DNA of 64,000 nt from Paenibacillus rigui (GCF_002234615.1 NZ_NMQW01000057.1:1-64000); one strand, 5' to 3'; positions 43,872 through 52,812 are shown, numbered from the stretch's first letter. A program made the numbers and translations. Notes: a model not told the origin generated them from the letters alone.

Positions 43872-43908
43872 AAAAAGCCGATCATCCCGGGATGATCGGC
43901 TTCTTTTA
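43872..43908. terminator. Bidirectional intrinsic terminator
   Basis: AAAAGCCGATCATCCC and GGGATGATCGGCTT are near-perfect complements with T runs on both sides, between convergent small genes. Confidence 0.9.
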
Positions 43909-43945
43909 TTCAGTCCCCCGTCTTATCGGGCGGATTCGCTTCAGC

Positions 43946-44242
43946 CTAGGCCTCGGCTTCTTGAACATGCTCCTTGCAGAAAGCATCGACCAGCTGCAGC
44001 TCTTCCTCTTCCAGATCGAAGTCAAGATACTGATCCTTGTTACGCTCGTAAAGCTCGTACTTGACGATTCCTGTGCGTCCCTCTTCTACAAGGTAAATGA
44101 CCCGTATATACAATCCGCTCTCGGAGTACAGCTCATCGTCATCGGGTACTTCTATATCCAGCAAAAATTCATAGCGTTTCCCGGCCAAAATGCCGAATGG
44201 ATCTTTTATGAATTCCACGCTGTAACCGGTAATGGTTAACAT
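43946..44242 (-). CDS. DUF6509-like small protein
   Basis: A 98-residue protein starting TITGYSVEFIKDPFGILAGKR, then YEFLLDIEVPDDDELYS, which matches a small Bacillales family of unknown function (DUF6509 as I recall it). It is acidic and soluble. AAAGGATG lies a few bases before the ATG at 44242. It follows ileS by about 60 bases on the same strand and could be read through from it. Confidence 0.8.
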   Translation of the reverse strand: MLTITGYSVEFIKDPFGILAGKRYEFLLDIEVPDDDELYSESGLYIRVIYLVEEGRTGIVKYELYERNKDQYLDFDLEEEELQLVDAFCKEHVQEAEA

Positions 44243-44304
44243 GTCATCATCCTTTCTAAATTATTATTATACATCAAATGTCCGGGAAGAAAAGCTCGCT
44301 CCCG

Positions 44305-47300
44305 CTATTCAATATGCAGCCCGATCGTGGTATCCCCTAGCGGAATCCGCTCCATCCCGTCCAGTTTGGCAAACCGGACGCTGGACAACAAAACACTTTG
44401 CTGAAACAAGTCATCGAACCGCTTCAACGCATGCTCCATCGCCTCAGATACATCGAGAGTCAAATGGACACGCTGTTCAATCGGCAGGTTCAGCTTTTTG
44501 CGGTAATCCTGCACCGCGCGAATGATTTCACGGACGATGCCCTCCTGCTCCAGCTTTTCGGTAATTTCCGTATTCAGCGTAACTGTAAGCTGGTAACCTG
44601 CCGCAGAAGCATAGCCCTGCTTTGCCTGCTTCTCCACAAGAAGCTCTTCCAACAGCAGGCTGAGCCGCTCACCGCCATCCAGCGAGATTTCCAATGAACC
44701 GTTGTCAACGGCTCCTCTCGCCTGCTCAGGGGATAGCTGCTTTAATACCTGCTGAATCGCACCGACAAATTTGCCGTACTTTTTACCGGCTACCTTCAAA
44801 TTCAGCTTGAGACTGTAATCGGTAAATTGGCTGCCGCCCGTCTCCACGCGAAGCTCTTTAACATTGATCTCATCCTTGATCAGCTCGCCGAAGCGGTCCA
44901 AATGAAGCTCTTTATCACTGGACACGATCAGCTCGGACAAAGGCTGGCGGGTTTTGATCGCCGTATCGTTACGGATATTGCGTGCCAGCTCGACAATTTG
45001 CCGCGCATGCTCCATATCGTTCTCCAGCACGGGATCGATCAAATCCAGTCGGGCCTGAGGATAATCCGTCAAATGGACGCTTCCTTCACCACCCAGATTG
45101 CCGTACAGATCCTCCGCCAAAAACGGGGCATATGGAGCCATCATTCGTGCCAGTGTCATCAGGACCTGACGCAGTGTTTGATAGGCGGACGCTTTGTCCT
45201 CCGTCATGTCGTGACCCCAGAAGCGGTCCCGGGAACGGCGGATATACCAATTGCTCAACTCGTCAACGAAAGCCTCGATCTGCTTGGCCGGATTCAAGAA
45301 ATCGTTCGCTTCCAGCCCCTTGATGACCTGCTGCAGCGTGCTGTTCAAACGGGATACGATCCAGCGGTCCAGCTCATTCTTGGAAACCCGCTCCGGATGC
45401 AGTTCCGGCTTATATTGGTCAATCAAAGCATACAGCGTATAGAAGGCATGCGTATTATGAATCGTATCGATAACCTTGGATTTGGCCTCAGCCACGATCT
45501 GCTTGGAGAACCGCTTGCTGTTCCAAGGCGCGCTGTCGGACAACAGAGCCCACCGGGCCGCATCCGCACCGAATTCGGCAAGAATATCCCAGGGATCGAT
45601 CACATTTCCTTTGCTCTTGGACATTTTCTGTCCGTTCTCATCCAGAATATGCCCGGTCGAGATGACCGCTTTATAAGGCAGCTGCCCGTTATACAGCGTG
45701 GAAACCGCCAGCAGGCTGAAGAACCAGCCTCTCGTCTGGTCGATGCCTTCGCAGATCATGTCCGCAGGATACTGCTCCTGGAACTTCCGTTCGTCTCCGA
45801 ACGGATGGTGGTATTGAGCGAGTGGCATCGAACCGCTGTCGAACCAGACGTCGATAACCTCAGGCGTACGCTCCATCTTTCCTCCGCAGCTGCACCGCAG
45901 CTTCACTTCGTCCACGTACGGCTTGTGCAGCTCCAAATCCGGGGCTACAGGCCCAACAGCCCGATCGAACAACTCCTGCCGGCTGCCCGGCGCCGCTTCG
46001 GCTCCGCAATCGCCGCAGATCCACAAATTCAGCGGCGTTCCCCAGTAACGGTTCCGGCTTATATTCCAATCGACCAAATCTTCCAGAAATTTGCCGAACC
46101 GGCCTTCCCGAATATGCCCAGGGTACCAGTCCACCCGGCTGTTGTTCGCAATCAGCTGCTCCTTGACGGCCGTCGTCTGGATGAACCAGCTCTCCATTGC
46201 ATAGTACAGCAGCGGGGATTTGCAGCGCCAGCAGAACGGATAGCTGTGCTCATAACGCTCTTTGGCAAAGAGCAGCCCGCGTTCGGACAAGCTTTTGATA
46301 ATATCGACATCGCAATCCTTGACGAATCGCCCGGCAAAGTCGGCGATGACTTCCATGTACTTGCCCGAACCGTCAACCACATTCACGAAGTCCAGCTGAT
46401 GCTCGCGTGTCGTACGGTAATCGTCTTCCCCGTGGGCCGGAGCAATGTGGACGATCCCCGTACCGCTGCTGTCGCTTACGTAATCGGCATCGACAACCCA
46501 ATGCCCGCGCTTGACAGCAATATAACCGAACGGCGGCTCATACGCCGTCCCGACAAACTCGGAGCCTTTATGGCTGGATACCACCTCATACTCGCCTTTG
46601 AATACTTGATCCGCCAGCTGCTTGGCAACAACATAAACTTCTCCATCCTGCTTCACCTTGACATATTCCAAATCCTTGTTCACCGCAAGTGCGACATTGG
46701 CCGGAAGCGTCCAAGGCGTCGTTGTCCATGCAAGAAACGTATACGCACCCTCTTTGCTCTTGAACTTGACCGTGGCACTTAAATCCTTGACATCCTCATA
46801 GCCTTGAGCGACCTCATGCGAGCTTAACGTCGTCTGGCAGCACGGACAGTACGGACTGACGCGATGTCCTTTGTACAGCAGTCCTTTTTCATGAATGACC
46901 GATAAAATATGCCATACGCTCTCGATGTAATCATTCGTCAAGGTGATATAAGGATCATCCATATCGGTCCAATACCCGATCGCCTCGGTTAACTCGCGCC
47001 ACTGCTTCTCGTATTCGAACACACTGCTTTTGCACTGCTCCACAAACTCGGCTACACCGTAGCTTTCGATCTCCTGCTTGCCGGAAATGCCCAGCTTCTT
47101 CTCTACCCCCAGCTCTACAGGCAAGCCGTGCGTATCCCACCCGGCCTTGCGGACAACCCGGTAGCCGGCCATCGTTTTGTAGCGCCCGATGAAATCCTTG
47201 ATGACCCTCCCAAGCATATGGCCGATATGCGGTTTGCCATTGGCGGTCGGCGGCCCTTCATAAAATACGAAATTCGGCTTATTGTGCCGGTGTTCAATGG

Positions 47301-47388
47301 ACTGCCGGAAGGTATCGTTAAGCTTCCATTGCTCCAGTATGCGCAGCTCCCGGGCTCTTGCTTTTTCTTTAACATCGACTTTATTCAT
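44305..47388 (-). CDS. ileS: Isoleucyl-tRNA synthetase, eukaryote-like type (IleRS2)
   Basis: A 1027-residue class I synthetase that charges tRNA-Ile. HIGH motif: GPPTANGKPHIGHMLG; KMSKS motif: NGQKMSKSKGNVIDP; the editing domain (about 190-400) has AWTTTPWTLPANVALAV and GTGIVHIAPAHGEDDY. The N-terminal signature FVFYEGPPTANG and the long C-terminal part without a bacterial zinc finger place it in the IleRS2 group, which is related to archaeal/eukaryotic enzymes and is often less sensitive to mupirocin. ATG 47388 has AAAGGGTGA upstream and is preferred over GTG 47397. An Ile-type T-box leader controls it. Confidence 0.96.
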   Translation of the reverse strand: MNKVDVKEKARARELRILEQWKLNDTFRQSIEHRHNKPNFVFYEGPPTANGKPHIGHMLGRVIKDFIGRYKTMAGYRVVRKAGWDTHGLPVELGVEKKLGISGKQEIESYGVAEFVEQCKSSVFEYEKQWRELTEAIGYWTDMDDPYITLTNDYIESVWHILSVIHEKGLLYKGHRVSPYCPCCQTTLSSHEVAQGYEDVKDLSATVKFKSKEGAYTFLAWTTTPWTLPANVALAVNKDLEYVKVKQDGEVYVVAKQLADQVFKGEYEVVSSHKGSEFVGTAYEPPFGYIAVKRGHWVVDADYVSDSSGTGIVHIAPAHGEDDYRTTREHQLDFVNVVDGSGKYMEVIADFAGRFVKDCDVDIIKSLSERGLLFAKERYEHSYPFCWRCKSPLLYYAMESWFIQTTAVKEQLIANNSRVDWYPGHIREGRFGKFLEDLVDWNISRNRYWGTPLNLWICGDCGAEAAPGSRQELFDRAVGPVAPDLELHKPYVDEVKLRCSCGGKMERTPEVIDVWFDSGSMPLAQYHHPFGDERKFQEQYPADMICEGIDQTRGWFFSLLAVSTLYNGQLPYKAVISTGHILDENGQKMSKSKGNVIDPWDILAEFGADAARWALLSDSAPWNSKRFSKQIVAEAKSKVIDTIHNTHAFYTLYALIDQYKPELHPERVSKNELDRWIVSRLNSTLQQVIKGLEANDFLNPAKQIEAFVDELSNWYIRRSRDRFWGHDMTEDKASAYQTLRQVLMTLARMMAPYAPFLAEDLYGNLGGEGSVHLTDYPQARLDLIDPVLENDMEHARQIVELARNIRNDTAIKTRQPLSELIVSSDKELHLDRFGELIKDEINVKELRVETGGSQFTDYSLKLNLKVAGKKYGKFVGAIQQVLKQLSPEQARGAVDNGSLEISLDGGERLSLLLEELLVEKQAKQGYASAAGYQLTVTLNTEITEKLEQEGIVREIIRAVQDYRKKLNLPIEQRVHLTLDVSEAMEHALKRFDDLFQQSVLLSSVRFAKLDGMERIPLGDTTIGLHIE

Positions 47389-47420
47389 ACGTGTCACCCT
47401 TTCGATTCAATGATTGTAAA

Positions 47421-47690
47421 ACAAAAAAATCCCGCCCCCTAAGGGACGAGATGTCTTCTCGCGATACCACCCTTGTTCCATGAAGCAAGCGCTCAGAGCT
47501 CCATGACACTCCTTTCTGCGTACCAACATACGCGGCCCTTGTAACGGCGGGATCCCGGGTCAGCTTACTCAAGTCTTCAGCATTCCTTCTCGGAGAGGAT
47601 TTTCAACTCATTCTTGAACATCGGCTTTCAGCAAGGCACCGACTCTCTGGGGATCAAGGAATGAACCTACTCTTTCTCGTCAATGAATTT
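47421..47690 (-). promoter_or_regulatory. T-box leader of ileS, isoleucine specifier
   Basis: A complete T-box riboswitch. The T-box motif AAGGGTGGTATCGCG is at 47460-47474, and the terminator (GTCCC/GGGGCGGG-like hairpin and T run) is at 47425-47455. In stem I the pattern GAAA-ATC-C-TCTC near 47590-47605 places an ATC (Ile) specifier in the usual position, one base before the base helix (GAGA/TCTC). Uncharged tRNA-Ile would stabilise the antiterminator and switch on ileS. Confidence 0.93.
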
Positions 47691-47716
47691 CGGATGAGAG
47701 GATTCAATTAATTCAA

Positions 47717-47745
47717 TATATACAACTTTTTCGAAATGTTGTCAA
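47717..47745 (-). promoter_or_regulatory. Promoter of the ileS T-box transcript
   Basis: A consensus TTGACA (47740-47745) and TATATA (47717-47722) lie 17 bases apart on the minus strand. Confidence 0.85.
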
Positions 47746-47891
47746 ACCTTTATCCGATTTTCAGCTAGGCTCCGGGCTTAAGGGGATATCCATCGATTTC
47801 CCTCCAACATTTGCTTTGTGCTTCACGGATGGTTTATGCTTTGAGGTAGGAACTGAATGAGGAACCTGCCTCAACAAGGAGGATTGGAACG

Positions 47892-48638
47892 GTGAACATG
47901 CTTCCCATGGAGCAATTCCGCAAGTTTAAGAATGAAATTACCAGGTTTCTGATGGATTACAAGTTTGCATTGGATGCATTCGAAACGAAAATTGAAATTT
48001 TGAAGGAAGAATTTCAATTTTTTCACGACTATAACCCAATCGAGCATACCAAATCCCGGCTCAAATCACCGGAAAGCATTTTGAAGAAAATGTATAAAAA
48101 AGGGTGCGACATTTCGCTTGAAGGCATTCGCTCGGAAATCAAAGATATAGCCGGGATGCGGATTACGTGCTCGTTCATCTCGGATATTTACCGGATTGCC
48201 GATATGCTGCGGGCGCAAAGCGATTTGAAAATATGCGAGGTCAAGGATTATATTCAAAGCCCCAAGCCGAACGGCTACCAAAGTCTTCATTTGATCATAG
48301 AAATTCCGGTGTACATGTCCGACCGGCAGGAGAATGTGTGTATCGAAGTGCAGATCCGCACGATTGCGATGGATTTCTGGGCAAGCCTCGAGCATAAAAT
48401 TTATTACAAATACAATCGGGAGATCCCTTCCCATCTCCTGCAGGAGCTTAAGGAAGCCTCCGAATCCGCGGCTGCATTAGACCGCCAGATGGAACGTCTC
48501 CACAAGGAAATCAGCGAAATCAAGGAAAGCCAAATGGAGGAAAGAGAAGAGGAGCTGAAGCGAATCAGCTTGAGCAATCAGCAGTTCCCGATTCCCGAAG
48601 CCTTGGTTCGTCTGATGAGCGGCGTGGAAGAAACATAA
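47892..48638 (+). CDS. Small alarmone (p)ppGpp synthetase, RelQ/RelP type
   Basis: A 248-residue single-domain alarmone synthetase that moves pyrophosphate from ATP to GDP/GTP. It lacks hydrolase and regulatory domains. Motifs: DIAGMRITCSFISDIYRIAD, SPKPNGYQSLHL and EVQIRTIAMDFWASLEHKI, with the Glu and Tyr/His typical of the active site. A C-terminal coiled coil (about 195-235) probably helps form the tetramer. GTG 47892 is the start, with AAGGAGG nine bases upstream. It is divergent from ileS, and a second T-box transcript points into its 3' end from the other strand. Confidence 0.93.
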   Translation: MNMLPMEQFRKFKNEITRFLMDYKFALDAFETKIEILKEEFQFFHDYNPIEHTKSRLKSPESILKKMYKKGCDISLEGIRSEIKDIAGMRITCSFISDIYRIADMLRAQSDLKICEVKDYIQSPKPNGYQSLHLIIEIPVYMSDRQENVCIEVQIRTIAMDFWASLEHKIYYKYNREIPSHLLQELKEASESAAALDRQMERLHKEISEIKESQMEEREEELKRISLSNQQFPIPEALVRLMSGVEET

Positions 48639-48678
48639 GCCTTCAAAGAACCAAGTGTACAAGCTCATTCATCCATGC

Positions 48679-48716
48679 AAAAAGACCTGCAAGCCATCTC
48701 CGGCTTGCAGGTTTTT
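48679..48716. terminator. Intrinsic terminator after the alarmone synthetase
   Basis: ACCTGCAAGCC pairs with GGCTTGCAGGT around ATCTCC. T runs on both sides let it stop transcription in both directions, including any read-through from the orphan T-box. Confidence 0.9.
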
Positions 48717-48724
48717 AAAATAAT

Positions 48725-48982
48725 AAAAGCCCTCATCTCTATAAAGAGACGAAGGCTTATAAGCACTCGCGGTACCACTCTTGTTGCCAAACCATGCGGT
48801 TTGACCCCTTATAAGATAACGGTCTTCAGCCGGACCTTCCTACTGCATTCAGAAGGCCATCTCATGGGTCCGCTTCATCCATGCCCAGGTACCGGCTCCC
48901 ACCACCCCCGGCTCGCTGTCACTCTGGTGCATAACTACTGTCCCAATCATCGATATTTAGCAGTTCATTTTCACCTATTATA
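48725..48982 (-). promoter_or_regulatory. Orphan T-box riboswitch with no downstream gene
   Basis: The minus strand carries a T-box motif, AAGAGTGGTACCGCG (48768-48782), then a terminator hairpin (GTCTC/GAGA core and AGCC/GGCT ends) with a T run at 48725-48757. Upstream it has stem I features, such as AGCGAGCCGGGGGTGGTG, and helices TGGG/CCCA and ATGC/GCAT around a specifier loop. By the GAAN-codon-N-helix pattern that reads Ile in the ileS leader, the specifier would be CGG (Arg); GCG or GAC cannot be ruled out. A promoter is present. The only thing beyond the terminator is the antisense strand of the alarmone synthetase. It may be left over from a lost synthetase or amino-acid gene. Confidence 0.85.
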
Positions 48983-49004
48983 CCCCATTATTGGTATGAT
49001 TCAA
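48977..49004 (-). promoter_or_regulatory. Promoter of the orphan T-box
   Basis: TTGAAT (48999-49004) and TATAAT (48977-48982) are 16 bases apart on the minus strand, inside the last codons of the SRPBCC gene. Confidence 0.65.
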
Positions 49005-49400
49005 CATATGCTGCAAAACTTCTTCCCAATGCTGCTTCATTGCTTCTCTAGCCGTCGCATCCGCCAGGTTCTCTTGATGAAAGCTTACCGTTGTTTTGCC
49101 GCTGCCATTCTCTATGAGCCGAATTTGAATCGTCGAGGGCTTAGCCCAGCCGGGCTTTTGCCAAGTTAAACGGAGCTGCTGCTGCGGCTTAACCACCCGT
49201 ACCTCTCCCTCGGCACCTGAGCCGGTCCTATAGCGATACTTTGGTTCAAAATGGAGCTCCGCTCCCTCTCCCAGCCATTGTCGGATGCCATCCGCCGATG
49301 TAACGTAAGCCCAAGCCTGCTCTCTCGTAATCGGCAAGGTCCTCCTGACACCAATCTGAAAGCCTGCGGATTGGGTTTGACCAGTCACTTTTGTTTCCAT
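48978..49400 (-). CDS. SRPBCC family protein (AHSA1-like)
   Basis: About 140 residues with the START/AHSA1 fold: RRTLPITREQAWAYVTSADG, then IRQWLGEGAELHF, and KQHWEEVLQHMLNH as the final long helix. Such proteins bind hydrophobic ligands in a cavity; the ligand is unknown. The start is unclear: ATG 49400 has GGGGAGTG about 12 bases upstream, and an earlier ATG at 49421 has none. Its stop codon overlaps the promoter of the orphan T-box. Confidence 0.82.
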   Translation of the reverse strand: METKVTGQTQSAGFQIGVRRTLPITREQAWAYVTSADGIRQWLGEGAELHFEPKYRYRTGSGAEGEVRVVKPQQQLRLTWQKPGWAKPSTIQIRLIENGSGKTTVSFHQENLADATAREAMKQHWEEVLQHMLNHTNNGV

Positions 49401-49452
49401 TGCGGCAATCACACTCCCCATGAAACAGTATAGGAATAGATTACCACATTTC

Positions 49453-50730
49453 TTATCTCTCGATCATCTGTTCCCTTCCAGGCCCCACCGAAATATACCG
49501 AATCGGACATTCCGCTAATTGCTCTACACGCTTCACGTAATCCTGCGCCTCCTTGGGAAGCTCGGCAAAGGTGCGTATATGGGAAATATCCGACCTCCAG
49601 CCGGGCAAGCGCTCCCACACCGGTTGGGCTCCCTCCAGCTCGGCAGATACAGGGAATTGATTCGTTTGCTCCCCCTCCAACCGGTAGGCCGTGCAAACGG
49701 GGATTTCATCCACATATCCCAGTACATCCAAGTTGGTGAGCGCAATTTCCGTTGCCCCCTGCAGGCTGCAGCCATATCGGGTTGCAACGGCGTCGAACCA
49801 CCCCACCCGGCGCGGACGTCCCGTCTTGACGCCATATTCTCCGGCATCGCCTCCGCGTCGTCTAAGCTCCTCGGCTTCCGGTCCGTCGAGCTCTGTCACA
49901 AAAGGGCCTGCGCCCACACAACTGGAATAAGCTTTTACCACAGCTACCACACGCCCGATCTCATACGGAGGAACACCTGCGCCCACCGCTGCAAAGCCTG
50001 CCAATGTGGAAGAGGAGGTCGAATAAGGATAAATGCCGTGGTCCGGATCGCGCAGAGCGCCTAATTGACCTTCCACCAGCACCCGTTCTCCTTTCTTGAG
50101 CGCACCGTGCAGCAGCTGCGTCGTATCGCAGACGAAAGACTTCAGCCGCTCCGCATAGACTGCCAGCTCCTCCATCATGTCATCCGCTTGCACTACCGGT
50201 TTCTTGTACAAATGCTCGAACAACACATTCTTGGACGCAAGTGATGCTTCCAGCCTGTTCCTTAAGCGCTGCGTGTCGTACAGGTCCGCGACCTGAATAC
50301 CCTGCTTGCTGTATTTGTCCGCATAAAAAGGGGCGATCCCTGACTTCGTGGACCCGAATTTCCTCTCACCGAGACGCTCCTCCTCGAATGCATCCAATTG
50401 GAGATGGTACGGAAGCACAACTTGAGCCCTATCCGAAATGTGAAGCTTAGGCTTCGGTATGCCTCTGGACAGCAATGCGTCCCACTCCCGCAAAAAATCG
50501 CCGGGATTCAGCGCCGTCCCCGGCCCGATCACATTCGTAACACTTGGGTAAAATACGCCCGATGGTAACAGGTGAAGTGCGAATTTACCATATTCATTAA
50601 TGATTGTGTGCCCCGCATTGCTGCCTCCTTGATACCGGACAACATAATCGGCTTCGGCCGCGAGCACGTCCGTCATTTTCCCCTTCCCTTCGTCTCCCCA
50701 ATTGGCGCCGACAATAGCCGTAATTCCCAT
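49453..50730 (-). CDS. purA: Divergent adenylosuccinate synthetase (PurA paralogue)
   Basis: A 425-residue protein of the adenylosuccinate synthetase family, which joins IMP and aspartate using GTP. GDEGKGKMTD (catalytic Asp) and NAGHT (catalytic His) and the KTGRPRRVGWFDAV segment are kept. Several normally fixed positions differ: GTQWGDEG reads GANWGDEG, and the IMP-binding EGAQG reads EGQLG. It is divergent from a LysR gene, unlike the usual housekeeping purA, so it may be a second, specialised copy. Whether the genome has another purA cannot be seen here. It does not carry the Asp-to-Ser change of phage PurZ. Confidence 0.85.
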   Translation of the reverse strand: MGITAIVGANWGDEGKGKMTDVLAAEADYVVRYQGGSNAGHTIINEYGKFALHLLPSGVFYPSVTNVIGPGTALNPGDFLREWDALLSRGIPKPKLHISDRAQVVLPYHLQLDAFEEERLGERKFGSTKSGIAPFYADKYSKQGIQVADLYDTQRLRNRLEASLASKNVLFEHLYKKPVVQADDMMEELAVYAERLKSFVCDTTQLLHGALKKGERVLVEGQLGALRDPDHGIYPYSTSSSTLAGFAAVGAGVPPYEIGRVVAVVKAYSSCVGAGPFVTELDGPEAEELRRRGGDAGEYGVKTGRPRRVGWFDAVATRYGCSLQGATEIALTNLDVLGYVDEIPVCTAYRLEGEQTNQFPVSAELEGAQPVWERLPGWRSDISHIRTFAELPKEAQDYVKRVEQLAECPIRYISVGPGREQMIER

Positions 50731-50875
50731 ATGAACCGCTCCCCTTCGCTTGATTCATCCTACACAATCCATTATATTCAAGGTATCGCCATAAATATAA
50801 TGAATCGTTTTGATATCTGATATAAACCAAAATAATACCAAAATGAACAAAATCACTCACAAAGAGGTGCAGGGG

Positions 50876-51757
50876 ATGAATCTGGAATGGTATAAGGTGT
50901 TCTATGCTGCTGCCCAAACCGGCAGCTTGTCCAAGGCTGCTGAAGCACTGTATATTACGCAGCCTGCAGTGACGCATTCCATTAAGCAGCTGGAAAGCCA
51001 GCTGGGCGGACAGCTTTTTTTCCGGACCTCCAAGGGCGTTCAGCTGACCGATGAAGGTCAAGTGCTGTTCAAATATATCGAACAAGCGTTTAATTTTATT
51101 ACAACCGGGGAAAGAAAGCTGGCCGAGCTGCATGAGCTGATGACCGGCGAAATCAAAATCGGCGCTGGGGATACCCTATGCCGTCATTACCTGCTGCCCT
51201 ATTTGCAAAGCTTTCACAGCGCCTATCCCGATATTAAAATTCAGGTGACGAACCGAACCTCCCCCGAGACAATCCAATTGCTGAAGGAAGGGAAAATCGA
51301 CCTCGGCATCATTAACCTGCCTGCCACGGATGCCCGGTTAAAGGTCGTCGAAAGCGCGTCGCTACAGGATTGTTTTGTGGCAGGTCTCCGGTACAAGCAA
51401 TTGAACGGCAAGCCCTTGACCCTTGGCGAATTAAGCGGCTACCCTCTTATATTATTGGAGCAAGGCAGCAACACCCGGGCGTACATCGACGGCTATGCAG
51501 CCGAACAAGGGGTTTCCTTAAAGCCGGAGATTGAGCTCGGCAGCAACGACTTGTTAGTAGAATTTGCCCGAACCGGTCTCGGCATAGCCTGTGTCATCCG
51601 AAACTTTGTGCAAAAAGAGCTGAATGCAACCGGTTCCGATCTCTTCGAAATTCAGCTGGACCGCCCGATCCCTCCCCGAAAGGTAGGCATCATCACATTA
51701 AAGGATGTGCCTCTATCTTCCGCAGCCAAACGTTTTATTGACCAAATCCTTGCCTAA
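50876..51757 (+). CDS. LysR family transcriptional regulator
   Basis: A 293-residue regulator. The N-terminal winged helix-turn-helix is typical (GSLSKAAEALYITQPAVTHSIKQLE), and the C-terminal part is a periplasmic-binding-protein-like effector domain (GEIKIGAGDTLCRHYLLPYL). ATG 50876 is preferred, with GAGGTG upstream; an open frame back to 50810 lacks similarity. It is divergent from the PurA paralogue with a 145-bp shared region and so is its probable regulator. Confidence 0.92.
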   Translation: MNLEWYKVFYAAAQTGSLSKAAEALYITQPAVTHSIKQLESQLGGQLFFRTSKGVQLTDEGQVLFKYIEQAFNFITTGERKLAELHELMTGEIKIGAGDTLCRHYLLPYLQSFHSAYPDIKIQVTNRTSPETIQLLKEGKIDLGIINLPATDARLKVVESASLQDCFVAGLRYKQLNGKPLTLGELSGYPLILLEQGSNTRAYIDGYAAEQGVSLKPEIELGSNDLLVEFARTGLGIACVIRNFVQKELNATGSDLFEIQLDRPIPPRKVGIITLKDVPLSSAAKRFIDQILA

Positions 51758-51884
51758 TCGCCTCTTTAAGCTATCCGTCAACAAATTATGCTATTTTATA
51801 AGTCTATTTATCCTATTATATATTGTAATTTAAACAGGTATATCATATAATCTTTTTTACGACTATAAATGGAGTGACATCATC

Positions 51885-52733
51885 TTGGTACATAACGACG
51901 AGCATCGATTACATACATTGGGGCAATTTTTGAAAAATACCCGTACCCGGCTAGCACCCTCCGCCGCAGGGATTACCGTGACAGGAAGACGGAGAACCCC
52001 GGGTCTTCGGCGGGAGGAAGTAGCACAAATCGCAGGTGTGAGCACCACCTGGTATACCTGGCTGGAGCAAGGCCGATCCATCCAGGTCTCTTCCCAAGTC
52101 CTGGAGAAGGTAGCGACAGCCCTTCAGCTGAACCCGGAGCAGCGAAGCTACCTGTTCCTGCTGGCCAATCCGCAAACGGCTGAAATTTTTGCCGAGCGTC
52201 CGCCCAAGATCCACCCTACACTGCAGCGTATTCTCGATTATTTGAATCCCTGCCCTGCCTTCATTGCTGACCGCAGATGCAATATTGTGGGCTGGAATCA
52301 GGCCGCAGGAGCCATGCTGGGTCCGATCGGCCCGCTAAGCACGGAGGAGCGTAACATTGTCTGGCTATCGTTCATGAAGCGGGAGCTGCGCGAGCTTGTA
52401 GTCAACTGGGAAGACTTTGCGCAGGATTTTGTAGCTATATTACGAAACTACTACAGTCAATATAAAGGGGACCCTTGGTATTCGGAATTCGTGGAGCATT
52501 GCGGAAGAATTCATCCCCAATTTCACAGTCTTTGGGAGCATAGCGACATCCCTTCCGCTCCCAAAACGATACGAGAGTTCAGACACCCTCAAGAAGGCAA
52601 AATGCGCTTCGAGATTACTTCCTTCCAGGTGTATGCACATGCCGATTTGCGCTGCTGTGTCTATACACCGCTGCCCGACTCGGAGACGGAGAACAAGATG
52701 AGGAAGCTGCTTGGCACCGCCGCCGTTTCATAA
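51885..52733 (+). CDS. XRE-family regulator with MmyB-like ligand domain
   Basis: A 282-residue protein. The N-terminal helix-turn-helix (RRTPGLRREEVAQIAGVSTTWYTWLEQG) is the very typical start of the MmyB-like group, and the C-terminal half has the MmyB-like ligand-binding fold (NPCPAFIADRRCNIVGWNQAA). Such regulators often control a nearby oxidoreductase, but the target is unclear here. The start is TTG 51885 with GGAGTGA upstream. A strong terminator separates it from the ABC operon. Confidence 0.92.
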   Translation: MVHNDEHRLHTLGQFLKNTRTRLAPSAAGITVTGRRRTPGLRREEVAQIAGVSTTWYTWLEQGRSIQVSSQVLEKVATALQLNPEQRSYLFLLANPQTAEIFAERPPKIHPTLQRILDYLNPCPAFIADRRCNIVGWNQAAGAMLGPIGPLSTEERNIVWLSFMKRELRELVVNWEDFAQDFVAILRNYYSQYKGDPWYSEFVEHCGRIHPQFHSLWEHSDIPSAPKTIREFRHPQEGKMRFEITSFQVYAHADLRCCVYTPLPDSETENKMRKLLGTAAVS

Positions 52734-52772
52734 GGCTCGGACCCAAGTGATTCCCCGGGAAATAACAACACG

Positions 52773-52812
52773 AAAAAGCCGCTTCCCCATCCAATGGGAA
52801 GTCGGCTTTTTG
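52773..52812. terminator. Bidirectional intrinsic terminator
   Basis: AAAAAGCCG pairs with CGGCTTTTT, with an inner TTCCC/GGGAA stem, between the convergent XRE and ABC genes. Confidence 0.9.

Noticed and set aside
49453..50730. PurZ-type (diaminopurine) synthetase
   Set aside because: The catalytic Asp of GDEGK is intact, whereas PurZ has a Ser there.
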